Assembly: GCF_000331305.1 (NCBI RefSeq)
Contig: NZ_KB217478.1
Span: 247,686-302,678, forward strand
Reading direction: 5' to 3'
DNA length: 54,993 nt
Source of the DNA: Calothrix sp. PCC 7103
Lineage (GTDB): Bacteria > Cyanobacteriota > Cyanobacteriia > Cyanobacteriales > Nostocaceae
A program made the translations under genes and the position numbers. The notes under the pieces are model-generated. The model saw only the letters and a list, made by a program, of their open reading frames with translations, searched no databases and was not told the origin of the DNA. This document shows positions 8,675 through 17,320 of this stretch, piece by piece. Numbering within the stretch: position 1 is the first letter of the stretch; every line of letters begins with the position of its first letter.

Positions 8675-10243
8675 ATGAGAAAATTTATTGTAATTTTTGT
8701 AACAAGCTTGTTACTGGTAACATGGTTGCCAGCACAAGCTCAATTTCGTATTCCAATTCCTAAACCTTCTATACCCGTTCCTATTCCATCAATACCAACG
8801 CCTGGTTTACCAATTCCCGATGTGAGGAAACTTCTAGAAGGAGACCAACCCATAAGCACCAGCTTTGCTGATACTAGTAAACAAAATACAATTCCCGATA
8901 ATTTTCCTACCAAGACCTTTAGACCACTTACAGAGTTACCACGGGGACAGAAAGGTGGCTTTTTGCTACGCCCTGGTTTCTTTGAATTATTAGTACAGAG
9001 CTATTGTTTAAGACCTGGAACCTATGGACCAAGTAAGGGCAAAGGATATCTCTACGCGGACTTAAAAGGTTCCAAAACAAAAATTGTTCGTAAAATTTTA
9101 CAAAATTCCGTTCGTTACTCAGAAATTTCCCAACAAGATATTCAGGTATTATTATGGGGAATAATTGCTCGGACAAAAGTAAGTGATATGCAACAGAAAA
9201 TACAAGAAGTTGCAGCCAAGCTGTTGACAGGAGATGAAATTTTTCAACTTAACGGTGGTGCGCTAGGTTTAATACCACCGCAAGCATTCCGTAAAGCAAC
9301 AGCAAATTTACCATCTCCTGTCCGTAAGGTATTAGAAGCAGAAGCAAGTATTCGCAAAATGTTGACTCAAACTGGTGGAACAAGTTTTCAACAGTTGGAG
9401 AGGATTGCTGTTTTAGTTGGAGAACCACCAAAAGAAGGTGCAGAAGTACCACAGCAGCGTTGGTCACTGCATCCCCAAGGATTTTATGTTCGCTACCGAC
9501 CTTCTGGATATAGTAAAACTTTAATTCAGGTTTATGTTCCAGAAAACTTCAACAAAAGAACTAAAAATAATAAAACCTTGCTCTTAGCTCAAAATACAAG
9601 TGCGGAATATGACCCATCAGGGGATGTTGCAGTCCCCGCTAACACCAGCAGTCAACGCTTGGGAATGTCGGGTCGCCCTGTGGATGGTGGAACTCCAAAT
9701 CCCAATGGTTCAGCAAGTGGTAGCCAAGAGCAAGCACCACCAACGCCTCCTAGAACTGGCAATACCCTCACAGAAATACCGGGAGCTCCCACGAAAAGAA
9801 CAATATTTTGCAACCCAACTGTTAGAGAAGCTCTTGATCGAGATTGGGCGGCAACCCGTGGTGATAATAAAGAAAGAGCGAGATGGGTGTTCTGGAACAG
9901 TGTAACTGGGGAATTTACTGTTTCGGATGTCATAGTGGGAGAAGAAGCAGAAGTAAACCCAGGTGCCACACCACCAGATAGAGATGGTATTTATGTGGTA
10001 GGTGTTTATCATACACATCCACCAATAAACAACGAACCGGGTACAGTTCAGCTACGTGGACCAAGTGTTTTCGGTGATATTACTTTTTCAGAGGGCAGAA
10101 GAGTTCCAAGTCTAGTTAGAGATTATACAGATAATTCTCTTACAGAAGTTCAAGATACTGTTTATGGACCAGAAAGAAGAGGAGAAGCACAACCTGGAGA
10201 GACACTTATGCGTAATAAGTATCCTTTACAATGTCGTAGCTAA
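8675..10243 (+). CDS. Secreted protein with C-terminal JAB/MPN-like HxHP motif
   Basis: A signal peptide (MRKFIVIFVTSLLLVTWLPA, cut near AQAQ) is followed by a proline-rich linker (IPIPKPSIPVPIPSIP) and a conserved-looking domain at ~95-250 with QSYCLRPGTYGP and IQVLLWGIIARTK. After a variable Gly/Pro/Ser linker (~310-370) comes a C-terminal domain with WVFWNSVTGEFTVSD and GVYHTHP (His446, His448), then GPSVFGD (Ser464, Asp468). HxHP plus a downstream S/D pair resembles the JAMM zinc site of JAB/MPN peptidases, especially those in bacterial polymorphic toxins. The H-to-S distance (15 residues instead of 7) and the S-x3-D spacing are not canonical. An extracellular metallopeptidase is plausible, not proven. 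Confidence 0.65.
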   Translation: MRKFIVIFVTSLLLVTWLPAQAQFRIPIPKPSIPVPIPSIPTPGLPIPDVRKLLEGDQPISTSFADTSKQNTIPDNFPTKTFRPLTELPRGQKGGFLLRPGFFELLVQSYCLRPGTYGPSKGKGYLYADLKGSKTKIVRKILQNSVRYSEISQQDIQVLLWGIIARTKVSDMQQKIQEVAAKLLTGDEIFQLNGGALGLIPPQAFRKATANLPSPVRKVLEAEASIRKMLTQTGGTSFQQLERIAVLVGEPPKEGAEVPQQRWSLHPQGFYVRYRPSGYSKTLIQVYVPENFNKRTKNNKTLLLAQNTSAEYDPSGDVAVPANTSSQRLGMSGRPVDGGTPNPNGSASGSQEQAPPTPPRTGNTLTEIPGAPTKRTIFCNPTVREALDRDWAATRGDNKERARWVFWNSVTGEFTVSDVIVGEEAEVNPGATPPDRDGIYVVGVYHTHPPINNEPGTVQLRGPSVFGDITFSEGRRVPSLVRDYTDNSLTEVQDTVYGPERRGEAQPGETLMRNKYPLQCRS

Positions 10244-10250
10244 TCACAAC

Positions 10251-10286
10251 ACAGGCACCGATATTTATAAATACCCAGGTGCCTGT
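10251..10286. terminator. Hairpin after the JAB-like gene
   Basis: ACAGGCACC (10251-10259) pairs perfectly with GGTGCCTGT (10278-10286), enclosing an AT-rich loop that is itself partly palindromic (TATTTATAAATA). It starts 8 bases after the stop at 10243. There is no T-run, so it could also be one of the CAGGCACC repeats scattered through this window. Confidence 0.45.
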
Positions 10287-10345
10287 CAACGGATTTGTGA
10301 TATTGTCGAATCCCTTCGTGTATTTTCGCGATTTCATGAAGCAGA

Positions 10346-10433
10346 TTAAGAGCGCTAAAGTCAAACTGTGAGAGGATTACAGCAATTTTACATTTTGTTA
10401 CATAGTTGTAAATTTTTCCGTTCACCTACTTAG
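10346..10433. repeat. 88-bp segment duplicated at 54552-54639; likely promoter/operator of the PadR gene
   Basis: This stretch ends 32 bp before the PadR-like gene and aligns without gaps to 54552-54639 (about 10 mismatches in 88 by hand). The best-preserved part carries the dyad TTTACA-N14-TGTAAA, followed by an exact AATTTTTCCG and CCTACTTAG. Its position suggests it contains the promoter and a self-operator of the regulator; PadR proteins commonly bind such ACA/TGT dyads. Confidence 0.6.
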
Positions 10434-10465
10434 CATTGACGTTGTATTAAAGCAGGAGATATCCA

Positions 10466-10726
10466 ATGAGTAAAAAACTTAATAAAATAGACATGCTTCT
10501 ATTAAAATCTTTAGCGGAAAAACCGCTTTACGGATTAAAAATTGAAGAGGAATTTAACAAACTTTACAACTCCGATTTAACCATTAAGAGTCTTTATCCT
10601 AACCTTGAGTGGTTAGAGAAAAACGAATTTATTTCCTCTTGGTGGGTGGAGGAAGAGTTTAAGGGAGGAAAAAGGCGCCGATGCTATGAATTAACTGAGA
10701 AGGGCAAGCAAGCTTTAGGAAACTAG
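10466..10726 (+). CDS. PadR-like winged-helix transcriptional regulator, 86 aa
   Basis: The 86 residues form a single winged-helix domain. It has helices around DMLLLKSLAEKPLYGLKIEE, a recognition-helix region LTIKSLYPNLEWLEKNEFIS, and a basic wing KGGKRRRCYELTEKGKQAL, which is the PadR signature order (Y-G-x-x-I ... LYxxLxxLE...G...R..Y.LT..G). It lacks the C-terminal dimerisation helices of long PadR proteins, so it belongs to the short type. A good ribosome-binding site (CAGGAG) lies 8 bases before the ATG. Just past the stop a short open stretch to ~10820 (EKKTYYSAHAAENTGRKWLE) may be a remnant of an adjoining gene. The upstream duplicated segment may be its operator. Confidence 0.85.
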   Translation: MSKKLNKIDMLLLKSLAEKPLYGLKIEEEFNKLYNSDLTIKSLYPNLEWLEKNEFISSWWVEEEFKGGKRRRCYELTEKGKQALGN

Positions 10727-11290
10727 TAAGAAAGGCGCCGTTTACCGTGAGAAAAAAACTTATTACTCAGCACACGCAGCAGAAAATACAGGTAGGAAGT
10801 GGCTAGAACAACTAGGATAAATACTTAGATACTTAGATACAAGCATTTGTTAAAAACTGATAGACCTAAAGGTTGGTTTACTAAAACGAAGCAAGATTAG
10901 TTCAATGAAACTCAATTTACCCAGATACACAGATACTTAAATATTTAGGTACTTATAGTCGTATAGTTGGCGCCCATAGACGGCTCAACATTATATTATA
11001 TAGCACCTAAGTTTAAGGTTTGTTGAGTTGCGAGTAATTTTTTAGTACGTAATAACTAACTCTTATGAGTGAATAAAGTAGAAATTACCTTAGTATGGTT
11101 GTTTAGAACAAAAAAGGGGGACATCCATTCAAAATAGTATTTTAGTTTTATAAAGAACATTCTGCATTCGCCGGATTAATATACTAACGCGCGGCGCCTA
11201 CCTGGGCATAATGCGAACATAATTTTTATACAGTACTTAAATATATAAAATATTTAGTTATTATTATACTATAAAGATACAGATAACATA
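10727..11290. other. Intergenic region with TACTTAGA-type short repeats
   Basis: Repeated ATACTTAGATACTTAGATAC near 10820 and related CAGATACTTAAATATTTAGGTACTT near 10930 look like short tandem repeats. No gene is recognisable apart from a possible 25-codon remnant after the PadR stop. GGCGCC sites lie at about 10734, 10969 and 11194. Confidence 0.45.
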
Positions 11291-11318
11291 GTAGAGACGT
11301 TAGATGTAACGTCTCTAA
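11291..11318. repeat. GTAGAGACG hairpin repeat, possible terminator
   Basis: TAGAGACGTTA (11292-11302) and TAACGTCTCTA (11307-11317) form a perfect 11-bp stem with a 4-base loop. It lies ~45 bp after the stop of the minus-strand RTX gene. The same GTAGAGACG core recurs at 41300 and, altered, at 43589. It may terminate transcription, but it is primarily a dispersed repeat. Confidence 0.65.
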
Positions 11319-11363
11319 CTACACATCATGTACGTAATTAGTTCTGCTAACGAATCATGACAA

Positions 11364-13064
11364 TTAAACGTTGCTCAAATTCATCTTGATGATGACATCA
11401 TTGAAGTCAGCATCCCCACCACCTGCTAAATCTTCAAATCCCCAGGTGTTGTTACCCAAGAGACGAATATGGTCTACGCCATCGCTATTGGAACCTAAGA
11501 ATGGGAAGTAAACGGTGGGATTATTGGGGTTAGCGTCTGTGAGTTCGCTTAAAGTTCCGTTGACAATAATCATCGGCGCCCAAATTGAGCCAGAGTTGAT
11601 TGTTGCTGAACCAGTTTGGATTCCTTGGTTATTAGCAGCAAACTTCACAGCTTGCTCAGTTATGGTATCTTTGAGAACATTATTAACTGCTGCTTGAAGA
11701 TAATCACCTTTAGTTGCGGAGTTGGGGTTTAAAGTACCAATCAAACCATCAACTGTATCAACTTTATAGAAGTAAACTTCGTTATTAAAACCAGCTTCGC
11801 GGTAAACAGAAAAATCTGCTTTTACTTTACCCGATGCTTTAGTCAAATCTAATACTTCTCCAAAATTTTTGCCTTGTAAACCACTTCCCAAAGCAGCAGG
11901 CTCATTACTTAGCTCTACAGAGAACACCATATCATTGAAGTCTTTGTCTCCAGCAATTTGGTCTTCCCAAGCCAAGTTAAATTTCCCATTTCCTAAGTTG
12001 TCTACCTTTAGCTGCTGAAAAGAATTAGAGCCAAAATTAGAACCTAGAATAACTTGGCTGCTGGGAATTTGATTGCCAATAAAACTATCGCTAGTACCAT
12101 TCTGCACCATGTAGAAAACAATGCGATTGCCACCTTTAATTCCTTCAACAATCCGAGAAATGTCATTGGATTTAAAACCATTAGGAGGATTGGATATTCC
12201 AGAAAACAGCACTTGAGATTGTTGTAGAGCAGCTTTTAGGTAAGTATCACCATTTGCAGCAGTCAGGGACTTGCCATCAGAATCAACAATTGTACCTTTG
12301 CTATCCTTAACAACAAAAAAACCAACTTCATTGACAAAGCTAGCATCAACGCTAATAAGTTTTGACTTCAGATTTGTTTTTGCGGATGGAGAACCAGCAA
12401 TCGAAAATATATTATCCTTGGTATCAGCAATACTGGGGACATCAGGAGTATCAATTTTACTAGGAATCTTACCTGTACCTGTTAATACATTTCCAAGATT
12501 AAGGCTAGTAGCTTGTGTATTCTTAACAATAGCGAGTTTTTTACCGATAGCACTAATAACGGTATCTGTTCCCTCTTGTAAAAGCGTAAGGTCGCTAAAT
12601 TTACTTATCTTTTCTAAGTCAACCCGAATATAATCTTGTATTGGGTCATAATCAGTAATAATATTAGGATTTTCAGGAGCTTCTACATTGGCAATCCAAA
12701 ATATATCTAAACCTGTACCACCACTAAAAGTACTACCACCACGACCAGCATAAATTATATCATCACCATCATCACCAAATACCTGGTCGTTAATGTCAGG
12801 GAAAATTATATCGTTGCCTTCACCACCATAAAATTTATTATTTCCCTTCCCATCCGAATTAAAAACATCGTCACCTTTATCTCCATAAAGCTCATCTTGG
12901 GTATAAGCAAATAACTCATCGTTTCCCTCACCACCACGGAGGATATTTTTCCCGGTTCCCGTTGCGGCATCGAGAATATCATTTCCTCCTAAACCTATCA
13001 ATTCATCATTGCTTCCTAGTGTTCTTAATTCATCATTTGCAGGAGTGCCATTAATAATAGCCAT
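11364..13064 (-). CDS. RTX calcium-binding repeat protein with two DUF4114 domains
   Basis: This is a 566-residue acidic protein. Residues ~10-120 are RTX-type repeats (LGGNDILDA, GGEGNDELF, GDKGDDVFN, GGEGNDIIF, GDDGDDIIY) that bind Ca2+ and fold after export. They end in a module (GGTGLDIFWI..VEAPENPNII) also found at the end of the PhoX-like protein at 13949-17320. Two DUF4114 domains follow, each closing with a D-rich motif (WEDQIAGDKDFNDMVFSVEL near 380 and FEDLAGGGDADFNDVIIKM at the C-terminus). There is no N-terminal signal peptide, as usual for type I-secreted RTX proteins. A surface or matrix protein is likely; no type I exporter is nearby. ATG at 13064 begins the conserved MAIINGTPANDELRTLG opening. 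Confidence 0.88.
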   Translation of the reverse strand: MAIINGTPANDELRTLGSNDELIGLGGNDILDAATGTGKNILRGGEGNDELFAYTQDELYGDKGDDVFNSDGKGNNKFYGGEGNDIIFPDINDQVFGDDGDDIIYAGRGGSTFSGGTGLDIFWIANVEAPENPNIITDYDPIQDYIRVDLEKISKFSDLTLLQEGTDTVISAIGKKLAIVKNTQATSLNLGNVLTGTGKIPSKIDTPDVPSIADTKDNIFSIAGSPSAKTNLKSKLISVDASFVNEVGFFVVKDSKGTIVDSDGKSLTAANGDTYLKAALQQSQVLFSGISNPPNGFKSNDISRIVEGIKGGNRIVFYMVQNGTSDSFIGNQIPSSQVILGSNFGSNSFQQLKVDNLGNGKFNLAWEDQIAGDKDFNDMVFSVELSNEPAALGSGLQGKNFGEVLDLTKASGKVKADFSVYREAGFNNEVYFYKVDTVDGLIGTLNPNSATKGDYLQAAVNNVLKDTITEQAVKFAANNQGIQTGSATINSGSIWAPMIIVNGTLSELTDANPNNPTVYFPFLGSNSDGVDHIRLLGNNTWGFEDLAGGGDADFNDVIIKMNLSNV

Positions 13065-13263
13065 ATTAGTTCCTAGTAGTTCCTAAAATTTTATTAATTA
13101 TTTAAATATTTGAGATTTAGACTACACATTATACTCTATGGTGAAATGCAATTATTTTACTTAATTTAATTAATTTACTGTTGATATTCAATGTTATAGT
13201 GCTACATTTATGATAAATTCACCAAGCTGACGTATTGATATATTAACAAATAACTCTTTTACT

Positions 13264-13866
13264 ATGACTATTTCCAGAAATGATTGGTTTCCTACTCCTG
13301 TTTGGCATTTAACAGTTGATAACTATGAACAATTAAATTCAATTTTGCTGCAAGAGATTAATCTAGAACAGCAACAAGATCTTCAAGGTGAGAAATGGTC
13401 GAATGTACTAGGATGGCATAGTGTAAATAATTTACATGAGCGCAGTAGCTTCTATGACTTCACGCAAATTATTCATAAAAATGTACTAGAAGTGGCAAAA
13501 TTTTTACGTTGGGATTTACAGAAATTTGCTGTTAATATTACAACTTGCTGGGCGATTGTCAATGGAAAACTTGCATCAAACTCTGTGCATAATCATCCAA
13601 ATTCAATATTAAGCGGGGTCTATTATCTCAAAGCTCCGGAGAACTGCGGCAGCATATTTTTTTCTGATCCTCGTCCAGCTTCACAGATGTTGATTCCCCC
13701 TGTTACAGAATTTAATTTATGGACTTTTCCCAAAGTCAGTTATAAACCCCGTGAAGGCACAATGTTATTATTTCCCAGTTGGCTTTTGCATGGAGTGGAA
13801 ATGAATATGAGTGAAGAAGTTCGCATTAGTTTGAGTTTCAACATTGGTATGTCCCCCCTTAAATAA
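13264..13866 (+). CDS. TIGR02466-type 2-oxoglutarate/Fe(II) oxygenase-like protein
   Basis: The 200 residues start WFPTPVWHLTVDN and show the jelly-roll pattern of the TIGR02466 group of putative 2OG-Fe(II) oxygenases. These are VHNHPNSILSGVYYL with His109 and His111, FSDPR, and GTMLLFPSWLLHGVE with His176, followed by EVRISLSFNIG, where the arginine would hold 2-oxoglutarate. Members are typically uncharacterised and are often found in phages and cyanobacteria. It is divergent to the RTX/DUF4114 gene (200 bp apart) and faces the PhoX-like gene. Hydroxylation of one of the two secreted RTX proteins would be an attractive role, but that is pure inference from position. Confidence 0.85.
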   Translation: MTISRNDWFPTPVWHLTVDNYEQLNSILLQEINLEQQQDLQGEKWSNVLGWHSVNNLHERSSFYDFTQIIHKNVLEVAKFLRWDLQKFAVNITTCWAIVNGKLASNSVHNHPNSILSGVYYLKAPENCGSIFFSDPRPASQMLIPPVTEFNLWTFPKVSYKPREGTMLLFPSWLLHGVEMNMSEEVRISLSFNIGMSPLK

Positions 13867-13948
13867 CAGAAAGATAGGATAAGGATAGGTAGAACTAAGT
13901 TCCACCCATCCTACATCTAAACAATTAGTATTGTTTGTTCAATCGATA

Positions 13949-16900
13949 TTAGATGAAACTAAAGTTAGCTGCGGTTAAGCTAGCAGTGTTAACTCCAGTT
14001 AATGTTGCGATTGTGTTTCCACCAAAACCAATGGTTTCGCCAGTACGGATTAAATCAGCAAAGCCAAAACTTGCTCCTTTAAAGCCAAGTACATCAGTTC
14101 CAGCTTGGAAATCAAGCACAGTATTGGAGTTAGATGGAACTTCAGCAACAAAAATCCAAAATTGGTCGGCGCCAGCACCACCAGATAGTAAGTTACCACC
14201 ACCAGTACCGACAAAGAAGCGATCGTTTCCATCGCCACCCAACGCGCGACCATTGGTACCAAGGTAGAAGTCGTCGTTACCAGCACCACCCGAAGCACGG
14301 TATCCGCTAGAGGTTCCAGCTTCAAATATGTCGTTACCCAATCCGCCAAAAGCGCGGTCGTTGTTGGCAACATAAATTGTGTCGGCGCCGCTACCTGTGT
14401 CAATGCGGTTGTTACTTGCAAGCGCACCAGCAATTTGGGCATCAACAGTGTCATTACCACCACCTGTAAAGACGGTATCATTTACACCATCAAAACCTGG
14501 TGTTAAACCAGCATCGATTACATCATCAAAAGAAGTACCACCTGGAACTAACGAAGAACTTTGAATCAGTTTTGCGTTAGGGGCAATCAAAAATGATAAC
14601 TGACCACCTTCAACAAGGTTTTCAGCGGCAGTTTTGGTTCCATTGTTATCACCATCAATATTGGTCGCAGTGATGATTGAGCCATCACGAACACTGTGAG
14701 CTTGTACATCAAAGACAAACACTTCACCAGGCTTATTGCCAAACAGTGTAGAAACATCAAGAATACCTGAAGTTTCCCAGTTGCCAATATCAGTTGGTGC
14801 AGAATCCGTTTGTCCTGAAGGTACGGCAGAGCGATCTATCTGTGCAATTCGAGTAGCTGTAGCTGCTGGATTAGCTGCGGCTGGGTCGAGACTCCAAATA
14901 GATGCTTCTTGCTTAGAAGTGGCGCCAAAGAGAGTAGCAGCAATTGCGCGATCTTCGTTGATGTAAATTTTGCCATCGTCAGCCCAATCGAGGTTGTCAG
15001 GGCTACGCAAACCAGCATCTTTTTTGTCAGCATCATTGCCATCATACAGAATTGTTAGATCTGCAGTGATTTCATTCGCTGTAATCTTCCATATAGCATC
15101 GTTGGTAGATGTAGGATGCTGAATTGCAACAAGAAATTCATCGGGATTTTTTGTCGCAATTAAGCCAGTAGGTTCTGAGCCAGCAACTCCTAAGCTAGCC
15201 CAACGAGTAATAGACTCAGCTACACCATCATTATTGTTATCCGTTGCCTTCCAAATATCTCCAGGCTCGTTGTCTTCAATAATATAGATGTTACCAGCCG
15301 AATCACTCGCGATGTTATCGGGATTATTCAGATTGGTACCTACTGCCACACCAGTTGCACCGTCAATCGTGTTGCGGCTAGCAAAAACATTGATTGTGTT
15401 GTTTTTGAGGTTGACGCGATAAACTGCGTTTTCGCTGGTTGTTGCTACATAAAGATTGTCGCCAACAATTTCCATGTCTTCAGGACGACCGTAGGGGGTT
15501 CCACCCAATTCATCAGCAGCAGCCCGTCCACCCAATTTGGTGAAATCAAAGGGGTTAGCTGTTGTCAGAGCCTTACCATCTTTATCGGTTACTGCAACCC
15601 AAGTGAAAGCTCCAGTGCGGGTAGCGGCCGTGTTGCTGGTGGAATTCCAGTTCTCTGTCGCGACACCATTATAACCGTTGACCTTTAGTACAAAGCTTTG
15701 ACCTGCACTCAAGTCACCAACTGTTTTGGGTACAAATTTATAAAGCGAACCAGTATTGCTTTCGTCAATAAAATATAGCGCACCTTGGGCATCAAATCGC
15801 AAACCTTCATGAGCAACTGAAGGAATAGCACTACGCCAAACAACATCAGGGGCAACACCAACAGCAGCTAATGGATTGCGCCATTCAAATAGACGACCAT
15901 TGCCTCCTTCTTCTGCCGTAATCACCGTGCCGTATGGTGTGTAGGTTGCTGGGTCTAGGGCAACAAAGTCGTCGTTTTTAGCATCCCATGTAGCAGGATT
16001 AGAGGAGAAAACACGAGTATTATTACCTTTCAACGCTGTGACAAAATCTCCTGTTTGAGAGTCATAGCGAACTAGACCAGCTCCCCCACCTACCTCCATC
16101 GGGATGAAAATATACCGATTGCTAGGGTCTAGAGCTATCATGTCCCAGTTGCCAAAGGTAGCAGCAAAGTCTGTATCTTTATTCGCTGTGTTGCGGTCTA
16201 CGACTTTGGTTTGGGTAAAACCATTGGGTAACAAGAAAGGTGAGGTGCTTTCGTTGGTAGGAACAGTAGCAGTCCTAGACAGCAAGCTGTTGAAGTCAAC
16301 GTCAATTTTATAGGTTGTTCCCCAAACATCTGCAAGGGTGGCAACACCTGTAGAAGCCAAAACTGCTTGAGTTCCATCTCCAGGGTTGGTAGCTAAATCT
16401 TCAGGACGAGAGAATTTGAAGGCATTAACTGCGCTAGCTAACTCGTTCTGCTTGGCTTGTGTGGCAAATCCTTGAGCGTCGTAACCTGTGGTATTAGCTT
16501 TTGTAGGGTCGTAGTAATCGATTTCTACAAACTTACCTTTTGCTGTATTGCCGCTACCTTTGAATGCACTCGGATCAGCTTCGATTAAATCTGTTGCACT
16601 GGTAGGATCATCAGCAACCCAAACGAAAAGCTTGCCCTGTGCTAAACCATTACGTTCGAGAAAACCACCAGCCTTTTTATCGCCAACATAAAGATATAGA
16701 GGTGCATTATTGCTATCATCACCAAGTAACAAAGCAACTTTATCTGTGCGACCAGTATCTAATTGGGTAACGTTTTCCCATGCAGCGCGACCTAACCAAG
16801 GTACTGCATACAAGATGTTAGTTGCTGTATCTAATGCAAATTCAGTACCACCATTGGTTTCTTCACCAGTAAGGAAAATGCGATCAGCGAAACCTTTGCC

Positions 16901-17320
16901 GGTGCCAAACTGATTTGCTTCAAACACAGAGGCAGAACAGAAACGATTTAAGCCTGCAAATTCCAAATCAGATGGTGCATCTACAACTTCACCTGCACGG
17001 TTAATGATGGTGTCATAGGCAAGACCAGTGTCAACAATTTGGAATGTGCGCTTGTCTACATCAAAGAAGCTAACTCTTGCACCAGGGAGTTGCGTACCAT
17101 TTTTGAGAGTATACTTATACCCAACGGTGTTAGCTAGCTCGTGGCTGACAAGTAAGCGAACAGTAGTGTCGTTGAGAGAATAAGCTCCAATTCCGTCAAG
17201 AATACCAGGTGCAACATAGTCGCCAACTTTCTCGCCAACGGTAAAAATTGGGTCAACTGTGTAACCATTTAGCCCTTTAACTTGAGAGGGCTGGGTTGTG
17301 TCAAACGGTTTATTCGCCAT
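13949..17320 (-). CDS. PhoX/DUF839-like phosphatase with C-terminal RTX repeats
   Basis: This is a 1123-residue protein. Residues ~15-500 match the PhoX/DUF839 beta-propeller phosphatase pattern (LLVSHELANTVGY, FCSASVFEAN, FLTGEETNGGTEF, YAVPWLGRAAWENV), whose family binds Fe and Ca and hydrolyses phosphate esters outside the cell. A second propeller-like half (~510-920) carries GRPEDMEIVGDNLYVATT and SPDNLDWADDGKIYINED. From ~950 come RTX repeats (GGGNDTVD, GGLGNDIFE, GGAGNDDFY, GGDGNDRFF, GGAGADQFWI). No signal peptide is present, which suggests type I secretion. One copy of CTTAACCT lies upstream (minus strand, near 17505) but no repeated Pho box is visible. Whether it is a phosphatase or a related esterase cannot be decided. 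Confidence 0.85.
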   Translation of the reverse strand: MANKPFDTTQPSQVKGLNGYTVDPIFTVGEKVGDYVAPGILDGIGAYSLNDTTVRLLVSHELANTVGYKYTLKNGTQLPGARVSFFDVDKRTFQIVDTGLAYDTIINRAGEVVDAPSDLEFAGLNRFCSASVFEANQFGTGKGFADRIFLTGEETNGGTEFALDTATNILYAVPWLGRAAWENVTQLDTGRTDKVALLLGDDSNNAPLYLYVGDKKAGGFLERNGLAQGKLFVWVADDPTSATDLIEADPSAFKGSGNTAKGKFVEIDYYDPTKANTTGYDAQGFATQAKQNELASAVNAFKFSRPEDLATNPGDGTQAVLASTGVATLADVWGTTYKIDVDFNSLLSRTATVPTNESTSPFLLPNGFTQTKVVDRNTANKDTDFAATFGNWDMIALDPSNRYIFIPMEVGGGAGLVRYDSQTGDFVTALKGNNTRVFSSNPATWDAKNDDFVALDPATYTPYGTVITAEEGGNGRLFEWRNPLAAVGVAPDVVWRSAIPSVAHEGLRFDAQGALYFIDESNTGSLYKFVPKTVGDLSAGQSFVLKVNGYNGVATENWNSTSNTAATRTGAFTWVAVTDKDGKALTTANPFDFTKLGGRAAADELGGTPYGRPEDMEIVGDNLYVATTSENAVYRVNLKNNTINVFASRNTIDGATGVAVGTNLNNPDNIASDSAGNIYIIEDNEPGDIWKATDNNNDGVAESITRWASLGVAGSEPTGLIATKNPDEFLVAIQHPTSTNDAIWKITANEITADLTILYDGNDADKKDAGLRSPDNLDWADDGKIYINEDRAIAATLFGATSKQEASIWSLDPAAANPAATATRIAQIDRSAVPSGQTDSAPTDIGNWETSGILDVSTLFGNKPGEVFVFDVQAHSVRDGSIITATNIDGDNNGTKTAAENLVEGGQLSFLIAPNAKLIQSSSLVPGGTSFDDVIDAGLTPGFDGVNDTVFTGGGNDTVDAQIAGALASNNRIDTGSGADTIYVANNDRAFGGLGNDIFEAGTSSGYRASGGAGNDDFYLGTNGRALGGDGNDRFFVGTGGGNLLSGGAGADQFWIFVAEVPSNSNTVLDFQAGTDVLGFKGASFGFADLIRTGETIGFGGNTIATLTGVNTASLTAANFSFI

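Noticed and set aside
9652-10018. Minus-strand frames of ~100 codons opposite the JAB-like gene
   Set aside because: They overlap an intact gene with a signal peptide and motifs; the antisense frames show no protein features.
13953-17000. Several frames of 60-140 codons opposite and within the PhoX-like gene
   Set aside because: They are by-products of the repeated Gly/Asp-rich coding sequence of the 1123-residue protein.
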